Shown: positions 12,001-21,262, counted from the first letter of the stretch. The stretch: DNA of 64,000 bases from Earliella scabrosa (GCA_022605405.1 JABYQQ010000011.1:1550001-1614000), one strand, 5' to 3'. Numbers and translations are program-made. The notes: generated by a model from the sequence alone, not told the origin.

Positions 12001-12284
12001 TTGACCGCAAGATGAAGCCTCGGTACCTCGGTCCATACACAGTGGTCGCACGCAACCGCGGTGGCGCCTACATTCTTGCCGAGCTCAACGGCGCGGTATT
12101 CGACCGACCAGTAGCGGCATTCCGCGTCATACCCTACCTCGCGCGAACCGACCCTCTCTCGATCCCGAGCGACGTACTGGACATCAACGATGATGCCTTG
12201 GAATCCCTACAGGACAGCGACGACGGCGCGATCGACGAACTCGACGAGTTTGCCGTGGACGACACCGCCACCGACGTCGAGTAG
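9081..12284 (+). CDS. Ty3/gypsy pol: reverse transcriptase, RNase H, integrase (1067 aa)
   Basis: An uninterrupted ORF of 1067 codons. Reverse transcriptase occupies roughly residues 90-330: RWFCVLKKDG, FAGRACGTTLDLY, LPMGWSNSVPIFHDD and the active-site YIDD at about 9771-9782. RNase H follows: LAVDTSY, ETDARY, and GPDGLSRRP at its end. Integrase has the zinc-binding HHCC module (HVGHRG, then CHQCQ) and a core with three acidic residues in VHVDAMD, VSDNGTPF and NGVVERP. A basic-aromatic tail (MKPRYLGPYTVV) resembles the integrase C-terminal domain; no chromodomain is seen. Catalytic residues look intact, so the copy may be recently derived. Gag and aspartic protease are missing upstream. The first Met is chosen by position and may be internal to an originally longer polyprotein. 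Confidence 0.92.
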   Translation: MPVLDPNPAPYTPTGRYTQDRRDQLRKIHAEWLNEPELDVLDDLMCKQNEAFAWDDSERGTLRKDVFPPIKLAVVAHRPWVEKNFPLPPGLFRPATDLIRRKIEAGVYEPSNASYRSRWFCVLKKDGNIRIVHSLEPLNKVTIQQSGVPPIPDHLAEQFAGRACGTTLDLYVGYDEREIDEDSRDLTTFQTPYGAMRLTTLPMGWSNSVPIFHDDITFILQDEIPGVALVYIDDVTIKGGPTTYQDADGNYETIPENPGVRRFYWEHLQDVNRILQRAKYHHATFSGPKTRIAPPEFTAVGNRCTRAGRVPEPKMVESVVNWGPCKNVSEVRAFLGTVGVGRIFIKDFAKRAHHLVKLTRKDVPWEWGDDQQKAMDDLRQALLASPALRPIDYESEAPVILAVDTSYIAVGYQLCQEDVNNPRIRYYSRFGSITLNEREARFSQPKLELYGLYRALRALRFYLVGVRNLVVETDARYIEGMLRNPDIAPSASINRWIVAINLFHFELVHVPSERHGPDGLSRRPAQPGDAPEPDDEEEFDDWVDKLYGFMHIINPPPALPNAPLDYDSDERPGALSVFMQQTAGTAARLPAVAAIPYDRFPRHSAAQKMDERVDQVREWLTSRSCADLTDREFSCLVKYARQFFVDKDLRLWRIHESGAHQRVLDQSSRPGALVNMHDHVGHRGIAATLAFLAEHFWWPEMKKDVAWYVRSCHQCQVRQTRRVHIPPTVAYPAPPFVRVHVDAMDMPGPYKVVLHARCATTSYCEGRACKAQTAKTIGDWIFQDLLCRWGAVSEIVSDNGTPFVAALDYIARQYHVTHIRISGYNSRANGVVERPNFSLRDSLVKASGGEPGVWVSRMYSVMWADRITVRRRMGCSPYFAVTGTHPIMPLDIAEATYLMPVPSTMLSTAELIARRAVALQKRPEQLALLRSAVFEERVRAARQFEAEHATTTKDYNFERGRLVLMRNTAIEKSLDRKMKPRYLGPYTVVARNRGGAYILAELNGAVFDRPVAAFRVIPYLARTDPLSIPSDVLDINDDALESLQDSDDGAIDELDEFAVDDTATDVE

Positions 12285-12324
12285 GTTCGTAGCCGCCCAA
12301 CCACGCATCGACTAGGGAGTCGAT

Positions 12325-12342
12325 ATTTCGGTGGGGAGGAGG
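12325..12342 (+). repeat. Polypurine-tract-like 18-mer, copy 1
   Basis: The 18-base string atttcggtggggaggagg lies 41 bp after the pol stop. An identical copy sits immediately before the right LTR at 16750-16767. This first copy is not followed by TG, so it does not itself abut an LTR start. It could be a second plus-strand priming site or the scar of a segmental capture. Confidence 0.7.
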
Positions 12343-12738
12343 ACAACCGGCTGCGCGCGGTCGTATAGCACATATTTCATACCACTAGGACGTTTCTTCT
12401 TCAGTTTCGAACGACAGGACTACCGCCCGTCGAACACGACGCTCTTTTTACGCGCTCCCTTACTATACAACGTTTAGACACCACATACGACGATTTTTGC
12501 ACCCAATAATACTTCACGCTCTTTCAGAAAAAGCGACAATGCGATACAGTTCATTCATTCAACGGACGGAGACCCTACTACCCTACCAAACGTACATGAG
12601 ACGGACGATCAATTACCTACGGCTATGGTACCACCGGCGACGACAAGAAAGCGGCTAACGAACGCATACAGGAGAACGGACGGCACAAGCAAGCACGAAC
12701 CAACGACGGATGGAGCACCGAAACCCAGACCACAAAGT
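12343..12738. other. Non-coding spacer inside the Ty3 element
   Basis: 396 bp between polypurine copy 1 and the end of the antisense zinc-cluster gene. A/T-richer than the neighbourhood; no ORF of interest. It probably holds the 3' flank of the antisense gene. Confidence 0.4.
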
Positions 12739-14730
12739 TCAAGCAGAGGGCCCTGTCTCGCCCTCACCGTCGCGCGCGCTGCCCGACTGGGACGGACGAC
12801 GAGCACGCCCAGCGACCACAGAGGGCACGCGGCGTCGACCCTCATCCGACACGCGCGCCACACGCCAGGTCGTCGAGTACTGACCGACCGACAGCAGCGC
12901 GACGACCGCCCCGTACACCCCGCCGTCGTACGTACCGAAAGAGAGGCCGGTCGCCTGCTCCTCGCGACGCGCAAGGTCTAGGAGCTGGAGCTCCGCCGTA
13001 ACGATAGTGCCGACGAGGTCGTTGAACCGGTCGCGAATGGCGTTGACGGCGACGTAGACCGCGCGATCGGTCAGGGAGTCCTCGGGCGACGGAGAGCGCG
13101 GAGCCTCGTCCTGGCTTGGTGCAGGAGAGGCGGGACGGTCCTCGACGGGCTCCGGCTGCTCCACGCGCTCGACGCGCGGCTTCTTCGAAGGCGGCAGGAC
13201 GATCTTCCCCGAGCTCCCGCCGGTCTTGGACGAATTGTCGGGCCCAGCGGTGTCGACGACGGAGGGCGCGCGCTCCGACCGTTTGCGCTTGGTCGTCGGC
13301 GGCGCGACCGTCGCGCGGCTGGTCGCAGGGATCGCCTTCGGCAGCTTCGGCCGCGGGTGCTTGACGAGGAACTCCGCGGGGTACGCCGTTTGCGCGGGCT
13401 TCGTCGGCACGAAGCCGCGGAGCGACTTGAGCAGCTCGGCCTTGTTGATGACGGCGACCTGCGGCTGGTGGCGTTCGAACTCGTAGATGGCCTTGAAGAC
13501 GAAGGACTCGAGCTTCGGCTCGAGACCCTTCGCGAGCGAGAACCCGGCGGTGTTGAAGACCGCGAAGACGCGGGGGTGGCGCGGTTGTGCGCCCGGCGCG
13601 GTGCTGTTGACGGCCTCCTTGATCTTGCCCCGCGCATTCACGCCGTGCCATTCGCAGCGGAACTTGGACGTGCGACAGTTGGTGCAGCGCCAGTTGTCGT
13701 CGGTCTGGTGGCAAGAGGCGGCGGAATTCTTCTCGACGCAACGGTCGCACTGTGAACAAAAGGTCAGCAAAGGCAGGCGCGCGCGCGCACGACCGACGCC
13801 CAGGACGCGGCGGACTTACCGGGCCAGGGAAACGGAGGAGCGCGGACGGCTCGGTCTTCAACGAACCGGCGGTTGACTGACGGCCGCGCCGACCAGAGCG
13901 AGTACGCGGGCCACCCTCCTCACCGCCAGCAGCGGACTGGTCGTCGTCGGACTCGTCGTCGTCCGAGCCGTCGGCGGGAGGGGGCGGAGCGTCGTTCGTG
14001 GGAGCGGCCTCATCGTCAGAGCCTTCTGCATCTCGCGCACTACCAGGCGTCGCCGGCGGAAGGGCAGGCGGTCCGTCAGGCACGACGTGCCTGCGCCAAT
14101 CGCCGGTGGCCTGCACGCGAGCGACTGAAGAATGAATGGTGGGGTTAGCGCGAGAGCGACGAACGGTCGGGTGGGAGGCGACTTACGCTCGTGCTCGGAC
14201 TCGAGCACCAACGCGCGGCCGGCGATGACTTGCTGCTCGGCAAACTTGAGGGACTTGACCGCCTCGTCGAGCTCTTCGTCGCGGTCGCCGAGGACGAGCC
14301 GGAGGTTGAGCCGTCCAGTCTCGCGGAGGTTCTCCACGATGACCAGCATATCGGCGACGTTCGACTGGGCTTGCTCGAGGGAGGCCTTCGCGTCCGCGAG
14401 ACGTTTCTCGCGGCTCGCAACCGAGTAGTCGCGGACGAACTGGTCGCGGATGGAGCGGTCGACGCAGTGCTGCTCGAGGAGACCGGCCAAGCGACCGGCG
14501 GGCGGATCCGCGTCGATACAGTCGGTGTTTTTCTGCGAATGGTCGACGGTCAGCGCGCGGAGGAGGAGCCGGAGCGGTCTTATGGCAAGCTCCAGGAAGG
14601 ACCGGATGGTGGTCGGATAGACGTGCTGGGGGAGAGGGTGGTCTTGACGCTCGACCTGGCGAACGTACGAGGCGGGGTCGTAGCGAGGGACGACGGAAGC
14701 GGCAGTGGAGGAGCTGGGCGCGGTGGACAT
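12739..14730 (-). CDS. Zn-cluster and coiled-coil protein, antisense in Ty3 element (619 aa)
   Basis: Exons 14730-14187, 14124-13820 and 13749-12739 join in phase (phase 1, then phase 0) to 619 codons. The first exon encodes a helical, heptad-like segment (REKRLADAKASLEQAQSNVA). Exon 2 is acidic and disordered. Exon 3 opens with a six-cysteine cluster spaced C-x2-C-x8-C-x8-C-x2-C-x6-C (CDRCVEKN..., CTNCRTSKFRC), close to a fungal Zn(II)2Cys6 cluster but with the first loop two residues longer than the classic x6. A basic, Pro-rich region and a helical C-terminal segment follow. It could bind nucleic acid as a regulator or as a nucleocapsid-like protein. It is antisense to pol, and two further antisense genes follow upstream. 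Confidence 0.7.
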
Positions 14731-15116
14731 GGCGGCGGAGGGTTTGAAGCCGATGCGGGTCCCAGCGAGCTCAGGCCCCCTTTTAAGCTGGGGCGGGCTG
14801 ACCACCCGACGAAGGTCGCCCGGTGCAGAAGACCCCGTCGCGGCCCTGGCGCGAGGCCGCAGCTTCCATGGCGCAGGCACCTCGCCACCCGCCGTGCTCT
14901 GACAGCTCCGGGCTTCTGTCGATCGCAATACCGCCCGGGACCCTGGGCAGGAAGCCGCAGCAGCACTCCGAAGAGCGCTTCTCGTCGAATCAGGCAGTCT
15001 GATTGCCAAAACCGGTAACACAAGCGCTCGACGACATACGACCCAGCCACCGATCCCGCCACCATCGCCCGCCACACCCATTCTGTCCTTCTCTGATGCC
15101 GAGGCCCTCCCGATCG
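14731..15116. other. Spacer between antisense genes, 386 bp
   Basis: Lies upstream of the zinc-cluster gene and downstream of the next antisense gene. It reads as open frame in places but without protein-like composition. Probably promoter DNA for the zinc-cluster gene. Confidence 0.35.
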
Positions 15117-15676
15117 TCACCGCGCGTGGGCGGCTCTGTTCCGCTCGACGGTATGCATGCGCGCGTGCGTCGCTTGAAGGCCGGCCCGCGCGCTCAACGA
15201 ATGGACGACGCCCGACGGTCCCATGCGAGCGGAGACCTCTGCCAGGTAGTGCAGGACCTCGCTCTCGTACTCGAGGCCTGCGTAAATGCGGTCGAGGTTG
15301 TATCGCACAAGCGCGTTCTGGTCGTTGCGGAGCTGCGACAGGAAGTCCTTGTGGAGCTCGTCGGCCTCAGGCCAGCCACCGAGAGCCCGTTCAACGCGGT
15401 CGACCAGCGCCTTCACACGGTCGGGACTGTCTTCGAGCGCAAGCGCCGCGACCTGCGACCGTCAGTCGCAGCCGAGGCACCAACCGAACCCACGCAACTT
15501 ACGATGGTGTGCGCGGCTTCGCTAGCGGCCAGGCCAGCTTCCGTCGAATCGACGGTTTGCGCTTCAGCGAGGACCTCCAAGTCCGCCACCTTGGCCTCGG
15601 CCTGCGCGATGGCGACGGGCGTGAGCGCTTGTATAAGTTGAAGGGTCTGGGGAGCAAGCGAGGCGCGAGGATGCAT
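15117..15676 (-). CDS. Small helical protein, tandem copy 1 (169 aa), antisense in Ty3 element
   Basis: Exons 15676-15503 and 15452-15117, with a phase-0 intron of 50 nt (GTAAGT donor), encode 169 residues that appear almost entirely alpha-helical. It is clearly paralogous to the gene at 16007-16600: both share the pattern LTPxAxAQAxxxVxxLExLAxAxxVD, an intron after (A/H)TI, then VxxAxxxWPExxxLxxxFxxQ and YExEVLxYLxEVxxRMG. No catalytic or metal-binding motif is present. Length, helicity and tandem arrangement suggest a self-associating protein. Function unknown; Gag-like or cargo function is speculation. Confidence 0.65.
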
Positions 15677-16006
15677 GATGACGAGGATGAAGGGATTTGC
15701 GTCCTGCCGACCAAAAGGGGGGGAGCCTTATACCGCACCGCGGTCACCTCGATCGATCGCTGACCAGCCAAGCCAGCTGCTCCGTCGATAACAATCGCAA
15801 CGACGTGGAACAAGGCACAGGGCGCACAGGTTTCTCACCAAGGAGGACGGGCACGCTATCAAGCCGACGATCGAGACACCACGACATGTCCGAACACGGC
15901 AAAACAGCACCTTTCGACGGAGCGTATTCATTCCCCCGTCGCCACAATCATCCACGCTCTATTCCACGACAACCACGCGCATACACAGAATTTGCACCCT
16001 TCGACG
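15677..16006. other. Spacer between tandem antisense genes, 330 bp
   Basis: Intergenic DNA between the two paralogous small genes, presumably the promoter of copy 1 and the 3' flank of copy 2. No repeat of the coding sequences seen. Confidence 0.35.
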
Positions 16007-16600
16007 TTACAGATCCGCGAGCGCCGACCGACCACGCTCCGTGGTGCGGATCAGCGCACGAATCTCGTCGTATGCGCCTTCCGCGCTGAGCGACGCGAGC
16101 AACCCCGCCGACCCCATCCGCGACGCGACCTCTCTCAGGTAGAGCAAGACCTCTCCCTCGTATTCCAACTGCGCCAACGTACGGTCCTGCGCGCGGCGCG
16201 ACAAGACGAGGCGGTCGCGATACACCTGTTCGATGAACGACTCCTTCAACGACTCGGGCTCCGGCCACTTTTCAACGGCGGCCTCCACGCGAGTAACCAG
16301 CTCGGCTGCGGCGTCCTTCGACCCGGAGAGAGCGATGACAGCGGCCTGACTCAACGTCGTCAGCAACGGTTGCCCGGCGGGGGCTGGTCCACTTACGATG
16401 GTGCGAGCGGTTGCGACGAGCGCGTCGTCTCTCGTGAGCGCGTCGACGTTTTCTGCGTCGGCTAGGCGCTCCAACGCGACGACCTGGCTATCGGCTTGGG
16501 CAAGCGCGGTCGGCGTGAGCACCCGAAGGAGGCGCGTGGTGGCTTCGGTGAAAACCTGGCCGTGGGTTGCGGTGGTCGGTGAAGAGGCGAGCCGAGACAT
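16007..16600 (-). CDS. Small helical protein, tandem copy 2 (180 aa), antisense in Ty3 element
   Basis: Exons 16600-16397 and 16345-16007, with a phase-0 intron of 51 nt (GTAAGT donor), encode 180 residues. The frame also reads through the intron without a stop, so an unspliced product is possible. The protein is predicted all-helical, like its paralogue at 15117-15676, with which it shares intron position, phase and most motif residues (for example WPEPESLKESF and LEYEGEVLLYLREVASRMG). The start is the first ATG after a plausible 5' region, 150 bp from the polypurine tract. No known family recognised. Confidence 0.65.
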   Translation of the reverse strand: MSRLASSPTTATHGQVFTEATTRLLRVLTPTALAQADSQVVALERLADAENVDALTRDDALVATARTIVSGPAPAGQPLLTTLSQAAVIALSGSKDAAAELVTRVEAAVEKWPEPESLKESFIEQVYRDRLVLSRRAQDRTLAQLEYEGEVLLYLREVASRMGSAGLLASLSAEGAYDEIRALIRTTERGRSALADL

Positions 16601-16749
16601 GGCGAGCTAGGACGTACTGGCGGTCGACGTCGACGACCGGCCCCATTTATACCACCGGCAGCTCGCGGGTCAATTCCGGGAGGCCGTTCCACGTCGTACC
16701 ACCGTAGGATCAGTGGCGTTCGCCGTCTGATGGACTGAGGGCAGTCCAG

Positions 16750-16767
16750 ATTTCGGTGGGGAGGAGG
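16750..16767 (+). repeat. Polypurine tract, copy 2, adjoining right LTR
   Basis: The string atttcggtggggaggagg ends exactly where the LTR begins with TGTAG. This is the expected position for the plus-strand primer of an LTR retrotransposon. It is identical over 18 bases to 12325-12342. Confidence 0.75.
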
Positions 16768-17576
16768 TGTAGTGCACCACCACGCGTGCACACGTGGATC
16801 ACGCCAAGCCGGTCGATGTATTCCGCGCAACGCGAGCTAGGGTACGCTCGGTCGGCTGCACCGACCGAGGGGCGACGGACGAGGCTCGACGACCAACGGC
16901 ACGGCAGTGCGGACGACTGGTAGGATGTGACGGACGGTCGGTAGCCGACGATCAGCCGGTCACATCGGTTACGAACGGTCGAACAAGGCACAGACTCGGG
17001 TAGGGCGCACGGGCGGCTCCGTCGTTCCGGTGGTTGATTGGACGGTTCGAACCATGTACTTAGTAGAGGCCGGGAGGCCGTAGGAACCCAAGCATTCTTT
17101 CCCCCTCAGAGTTCGGATCTCATTGCGTGATGACCGTCGTTGCGGTCGAGTCTTTCGTCGTCGGTCTCTCGGTTCTCCTCGTCGTACTCCTCTCGTCCGT
17201 CATCGCACTCCGTCCGTTCGTCGTCGTCCGTTCCTCAGTCCTCGCACGACCGTCCCTCGTCTCTCGACCGTCGATCAAGCTCGTCCGTACCGTCGTTCGG
17301 TCCATCGTACGTCCATCGTACTTCGCAGCACGTTCTATCTCGTCCCGTTCGACCGCAGACCGTCGGTCGTTGTCATCGTTAGAGCTCGTAGCTCTCGTCG
17401 ACGGGCTCGTCAGTCTCTCTGGGAATCGACTGGACTCCTCCTTCTTGTTTCTTGTTCTTCTGGTTGTTCAGGTGTTTTTCACACTTGGCCTCGCAGTTGA
17501 CGTATCATCGTCTCAGACACATTTGATTTTAGAATCTAGACGTGGGTCGTCGGACCACACTCTGCTCATACCTACA
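16768..17576 (+). repeat. Right LTR of the Ty3 element (809 bp)
   Basis: Begins TGTAG directly after the polypurine tract and can end at CTACA (17572-17576), giving 5-bp inverted termini as expected for LTRs. The interior is rich in cgtc/tcgt repeats (17120-17400) and carries no convincing ORF despite several spurious frames. The right end is assigned only from the inverted terminus, because no second LTR copy is available for comparison; an earlier end at about 17521 (cagacaca) is the alternative. Confidence 0.6.
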
Positions 17577-17971
17577 GTACCATCCTTGCTATTAAGTGCC
17601 CCAGTTATTCGACCCTTAGTGCCTGCTTCATGCACATGTCTTTTCGACCCCTGCCCCAACGCCGAACCTATCTGTCCTTAATACACCTTCCTATCACGTT
17701 GTCCACCTATACGATCCTTACTACTGCCTTCGTACACTAGATCTCTACCCTGCCACCTAATGAATACTACATCGCCGCGGACGCTCGCAATCGCCCATGA
17801 TGTGCGTTGCCGACAGGTCGAGTAGATAACCCCATCCCGCGTTAACAGGGCGTCTTCGGTTGACTGCACGCGGGGGACAGAGCTGTGAACTGAAGTCCGA
17901 CACGAATGGATATTGCACTGAACACGTATGAAGCGCATAGTATGAAGTGCATAGCATTGGCACGGAGAAGC
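17577..17971. other. Intergenic, 395 bp
   Basis: Flanking DNA to the right of the LTR and 3' flank of the second dioxygenase gene. No gene or repeat recognised. If the LTR end is right, the first bases here (gtacc) would be one half of the target duplication, but the left half is not identifiable. Confidence 0.35.
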
Positions 17972-19634
17972 TTATGAAACAGGACTTCGCAATTCCGATA
18001 GGGTACTATAGCGTTCTACCCCCGAACGCCAACGCTGCCAGCCACTGAGGTCGTAACGGTGACCAGCAGCCAGGAAATCCTTCTGAGAGCGGTAGCCGCA
18101 CTCTTGCCATCGAAAGAGCCCGCCCGCAGTGTACTGCGTGAAAGAATAGCGGCGCTGGCCTTCGGGCACAACCACATTGGAGTGGCGCAAAATGGCAGAA
18201 GGAAGGAACAACAGTGAGCCGGGTGGGAAACGAAGGACTATACCGAGGTCCCATAGAACTAGGTGGCCTCCAACGTCAGGGTTGAAATCACCTAATGCGA
18301 CCACCGCGCACCACCCCGACGCGTAGTTGAGATGGTCGGTGTGAATGTACGTCGCAACGTTACCACCAAGATTAAACGTGGACGCCACGAAAACGTTGTT
18401 CCCAAAAGCCGGACGAAGATCAGGGTGATGCTGCCGAAGGCCTCCCATGAGGGAGCGATAATCTTCGTACAGCTTAGGGGCAAACAGCTTGAAAGACGCT
18501 AGACATGTGCAATGACAAGCACGACGATGTGAGCACAGAGGACGGGGTCCATAGCAGCAAGGAAGGTGACCAACCATCTACAAACCCCGAAAGGCGTCGG
18601 AAGGGCAGACTGTTGACTATCTTGTCGACAACTGTCTGGTTCCGAGGGGATTGCGCCACGTTGCTGACCCGCTGGTAACCAGATCAGTGAAAGGGTCATG
18701 CGGACGCAAGGACGCCTACTGACCTTTTGCCCGCCACCATAGGAGATGCCGCATGTGATGGTGGGATACTCGCCGCGTCGCACATTCGCCGGGCCTTCCT
18801 GCTGGTACGACTGACCGGCGCTGTCGAGCACTCGGGTGGCTTCATGACATACCGCTGGCCACTGAGCATCACGAGGTTGGCCTGCACCCACCATGAACGC
18901 GCGTTCTTCCAAATCCAAAAAGACCAAAGGATTACTATATTGAGCTATCAGCATAGCCAGCTGGGGAGGCGAGAATGCACGCGTCATACCATCCGTCCCA
19001 TTCGATGATTTGGAAGCCGAGCGTTTTGAGTTCGTCGAGGGCATACGTCCGGCGGTCCTCTGCTTTCTGACGGATAAGGCGGCCAACGAAGGCAGTGCTT
19101 GCAGCAGAGAAGGCCGACATGACGACGTCCGGCGACATGAGACCCCACGTGCGGGGTAATGCGCGGTCCTGAGTCATGCTCGTCGAGACACGTACCACGG
19201 AGACCCGATGAAGAGCACGCAAGGCGACGCGTTTGACTTGTCGGTGGCCGTCCTGTTGGGCCGGGTTCGCGCGGATGGCTTGCCGATACCTCTTCCAGCG
19301 ACGCTTGTCACGGTCATGAGACTGGGGAGCCGGGGGCTCTGCTTGCCGAGACGGGGGACGCGCATCCGAGAGGAGTTGGGGTTCGCCGTCGTCAGTGGAC
19401 AGCGGGGGCTCATCCTCGTCCGGCAGGTTGGGCTCGTAGTCCAGCTCGCCACCCGCGGCGGCTTCGGTGACAATTGCCAGCAAATCAACATCGAGCTGAT
19501 AGCCTGAGGCCAGCACGGTCTGATTAAGGAAGGAGGTCAAGAGGGTAAGTGCGGGAATCACGAGTGACTCACGGTTGGCTGACGGGGTTGGTGAGGTATT
19601 GCGCGGGTTGGGGGTCCTGAACCATCGCGGACAT
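17972..19634 (-). CDS. TET/JBP-like 2-oxoglutarate/Fe(II) dioxygenase, copy B (about 471 aa)
   Basis: Model: exons 19634-19584, 19519-18990, 18934-18724, 18671-18575 and 18498-17972, all phases matching; the short first exon is the weakest part. The C-terminal domain has HTD (His codon 18341-18343, Asp codon 18335-18337), the hallmark GGHLVLWDLG and FPPGSLLFLPSAILRHSN with the distal His codon at 18182-18184, then RRYSFTQYTAGGLFRW with the 2-oxoglutarate Arg. It matches copy A at 964-2778 in motif order, intron phases and the 527-nt last exon. Relatives of this fungal family are proposed to oxidise modified bases in DNA. The N-terminal region is acidic, then basic (RDKRRWKRYRQ). All metal-binding residues are present, so the enzyme is probably active. 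Confidence 0.78.
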
Positions 19635-19850
19635 CTGCGGTGGTCAGCTGTGTTACACGAAACCGCCCTGAGCAGACTCACTTGGAAGAATGGGTGGGGC
19701 TGGGGCTGAATCTTGCGAGAGGGGGCTGACGGTTCCTGATAAGGACACAATCCAGAACAGGGCGGTTAGAGTGGCACGCAATGTGAGGATGAGAGTGGGG
19801 GGTTGAATGAGAGCGAACAAAGGCGGAGAGCGAAGTGCCTGCGGCGACAC

Positions 19851-19955
19851 GGTTTCCAGGGTCGGAGACACGCGCCGCTGCTGGCACAGCGCACACGCCT
19901 TGGGACGCTGCAGATTCTAGGCAACCGGCCACATGGTTTCCAGGGTCGGAGACAC
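19851..19955. repeat. 21-bp direct repeat, two copies 84 bp apart
   Basis: The string ggtttccagggtcggagaca plus one c occurs at 19851-19871 and again at 19935-19955 without mismatch. The intervening 63 bp are not repeated. Confidence 0.8.
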
Positions 19956-20147
19956 AGTGCGACGTGCAGAATGCCTAGTATACTGCTTGCGGTGCGCATG
20001 GGAGGGGGCCAATTGACGGATGGAGCAGGCGTGGGGTGGCTCACCTTGCAAAGGCATGACGGCGTGTGTGAGGGGCCGAGGCTTGAGGACGTGGGTCGAG
20101 GCTGGCAATGGCCTGCTCGGCGGGAGGAGGGAGGAACAGGGCAGCGG

Positions 20148-20188
20148 GACGAGGAGTCGGAGGACGAGGAGTCGGAGGACGAGGAGAG
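20148..20188. repeat. Short tandem repeat, 15-bp unit
   Basis: The unit gacgaggagtcggag is repeated about 2.7 times. In one frame it would encode an acidic Asp/Glu/Ser run, but it is not part of a supported gene. Confidence 0.7.
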
Positions 20189-21262
20189 GTAGGGGAAGAT
20201 CTGGGGAAGATTCTGAGGAAGGGAGGGTGGCGACCTGGTGTTGAAGGTTGAGCTTGTACTGCCCGCAGCCGAGCAGCCGTCCCAGGGCTCACCTGAGGCT
20301 ATCTAATGGCCAATGATCTTCATGGTAAGGCGCATCGGTATGGAGCAACGACACTATGTTCCGGTGAGCCAACGCGCGAAATGACTATGTACATACCCCG
20401 ACACAGCGCAACGAGCCCACCTAGGGAGACAAAGAAGACATGAGCACTCACATACACAGTCCCGTGGAACGGGGGGCGACCTGAAGCTGAACGCTGACGC
20501 TATTGCCAGGGAAATCTTGGCCGAGTGATAGTCGAGCGGGACCGGGCGAAGGTGACGAAGTGATGCCGGGTGGTAGGTGTTGTGGGCGCGCAATGGCGCG
20601 CAGGCGTCATTGCTGCGTGAAAGAAGGGCATGCGAGGTATCGATGCCTTGAATGTGGAGGCTCTGGAACACGATAAGTACAGGCGAGCAGAGGAGAATAT
20701 GAGGGAACAGGGGAGAGGCAGGGATGTGGATCGAGATCGGCGGTGCCGAAGACGGAGTTACACGGGCATAGCGGGCTGCCGGGCCGAAGTGGCTGAGGTG
20801 ATGCTGGGCGTATGCCGATGGGGGAGCAAGCTTGGCGCGCATGTCTGACTATGCAGCATGACTGGACCGACGGAACAATGGTGAAACGTGGCTCGTGCGC
20901 TCGACGAACCTGATATAAACGGTGAACACCTCACACTGGCATTCAACGGTGCCACAGACACATGAGTATGTAAACGTATGTACATCATGGGGCGAGGCAG
21001 GAATATAGCGAAATGAACCGGGTCCAGCGCGCGGCACCAGACGACCTTGGAAGCAAGCCTATACAGAAAGAAGAGAGGCGGCGGGCGGTGCGCGAGGAAT
21101 GCGCGATCCCAAGGTCGCTGGCTCAGACGGGGCAGGGGTGGGGTGAAAGAGTGGAATGAAGGCGAAGGCGAGCGGCCGCGTGTGCGGTCTACGCAGAGGG
21201 GTGTGGTAAGCTTGAGGAGGACATCTTCGGGAGATGAACGCCGCGGCGCGGACAGAGGTCCA

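Larger units (their letters stand above)
9081..17576 (+). mobile_element. Ty3/gypsy LTR element, 5'-truncated, with antisense gene cargo
   Basis: The element is defined by a pol ORF on the plus strand (9081-12284), a purine-rich tract at 16750-16767 and a right LTR at 16768-17576. The order RT, RNase H, integrase is that of Ty3/gypsy (Metaviridae-type) elements. Between pol and the LTR lie 4.4 kb holding three spliced genes on the opposite strand. No left LTR, primer-binding site, gag or protease was found, so this copy is probably 5'-truncated. That the three antisense genes belong to the element is inferred from position only: they lie between pol and the LTR, and a copy of the polypurine tract flanks them on each side. 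An independent insertion is the alternative. Confidence 0.65.
19635..21262. other. Gene-poor stretch with short repeats, 1.6 kb
   Basis: I see no supported gene. Two short repeats occur (21-bp direct repeat at 19851 and 19935; 15-bp tandem repeat at 20148-20188). Frames on both strands are low complexity. Upstream regulatory DNA of copy B and the 3' flank of the Ulp1-like gene probably lie here. Confidence 0.4.

Noticed and set aside
13070..14120. Alternative overlapping frames in the zinc-cluster gene
   Set aside because: Arg/Ser/Pro/Ala-rich composition and no splice continuity; the chosen frame carries the ordered cysteine cluster.
17120..17700. Open frames of 60-184 codons in the right LTR
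   Set aside because: They are made of Ser/Arg/Val repeats from cgtc-type low complexity and lie within the LTR; no protein-like pattern.
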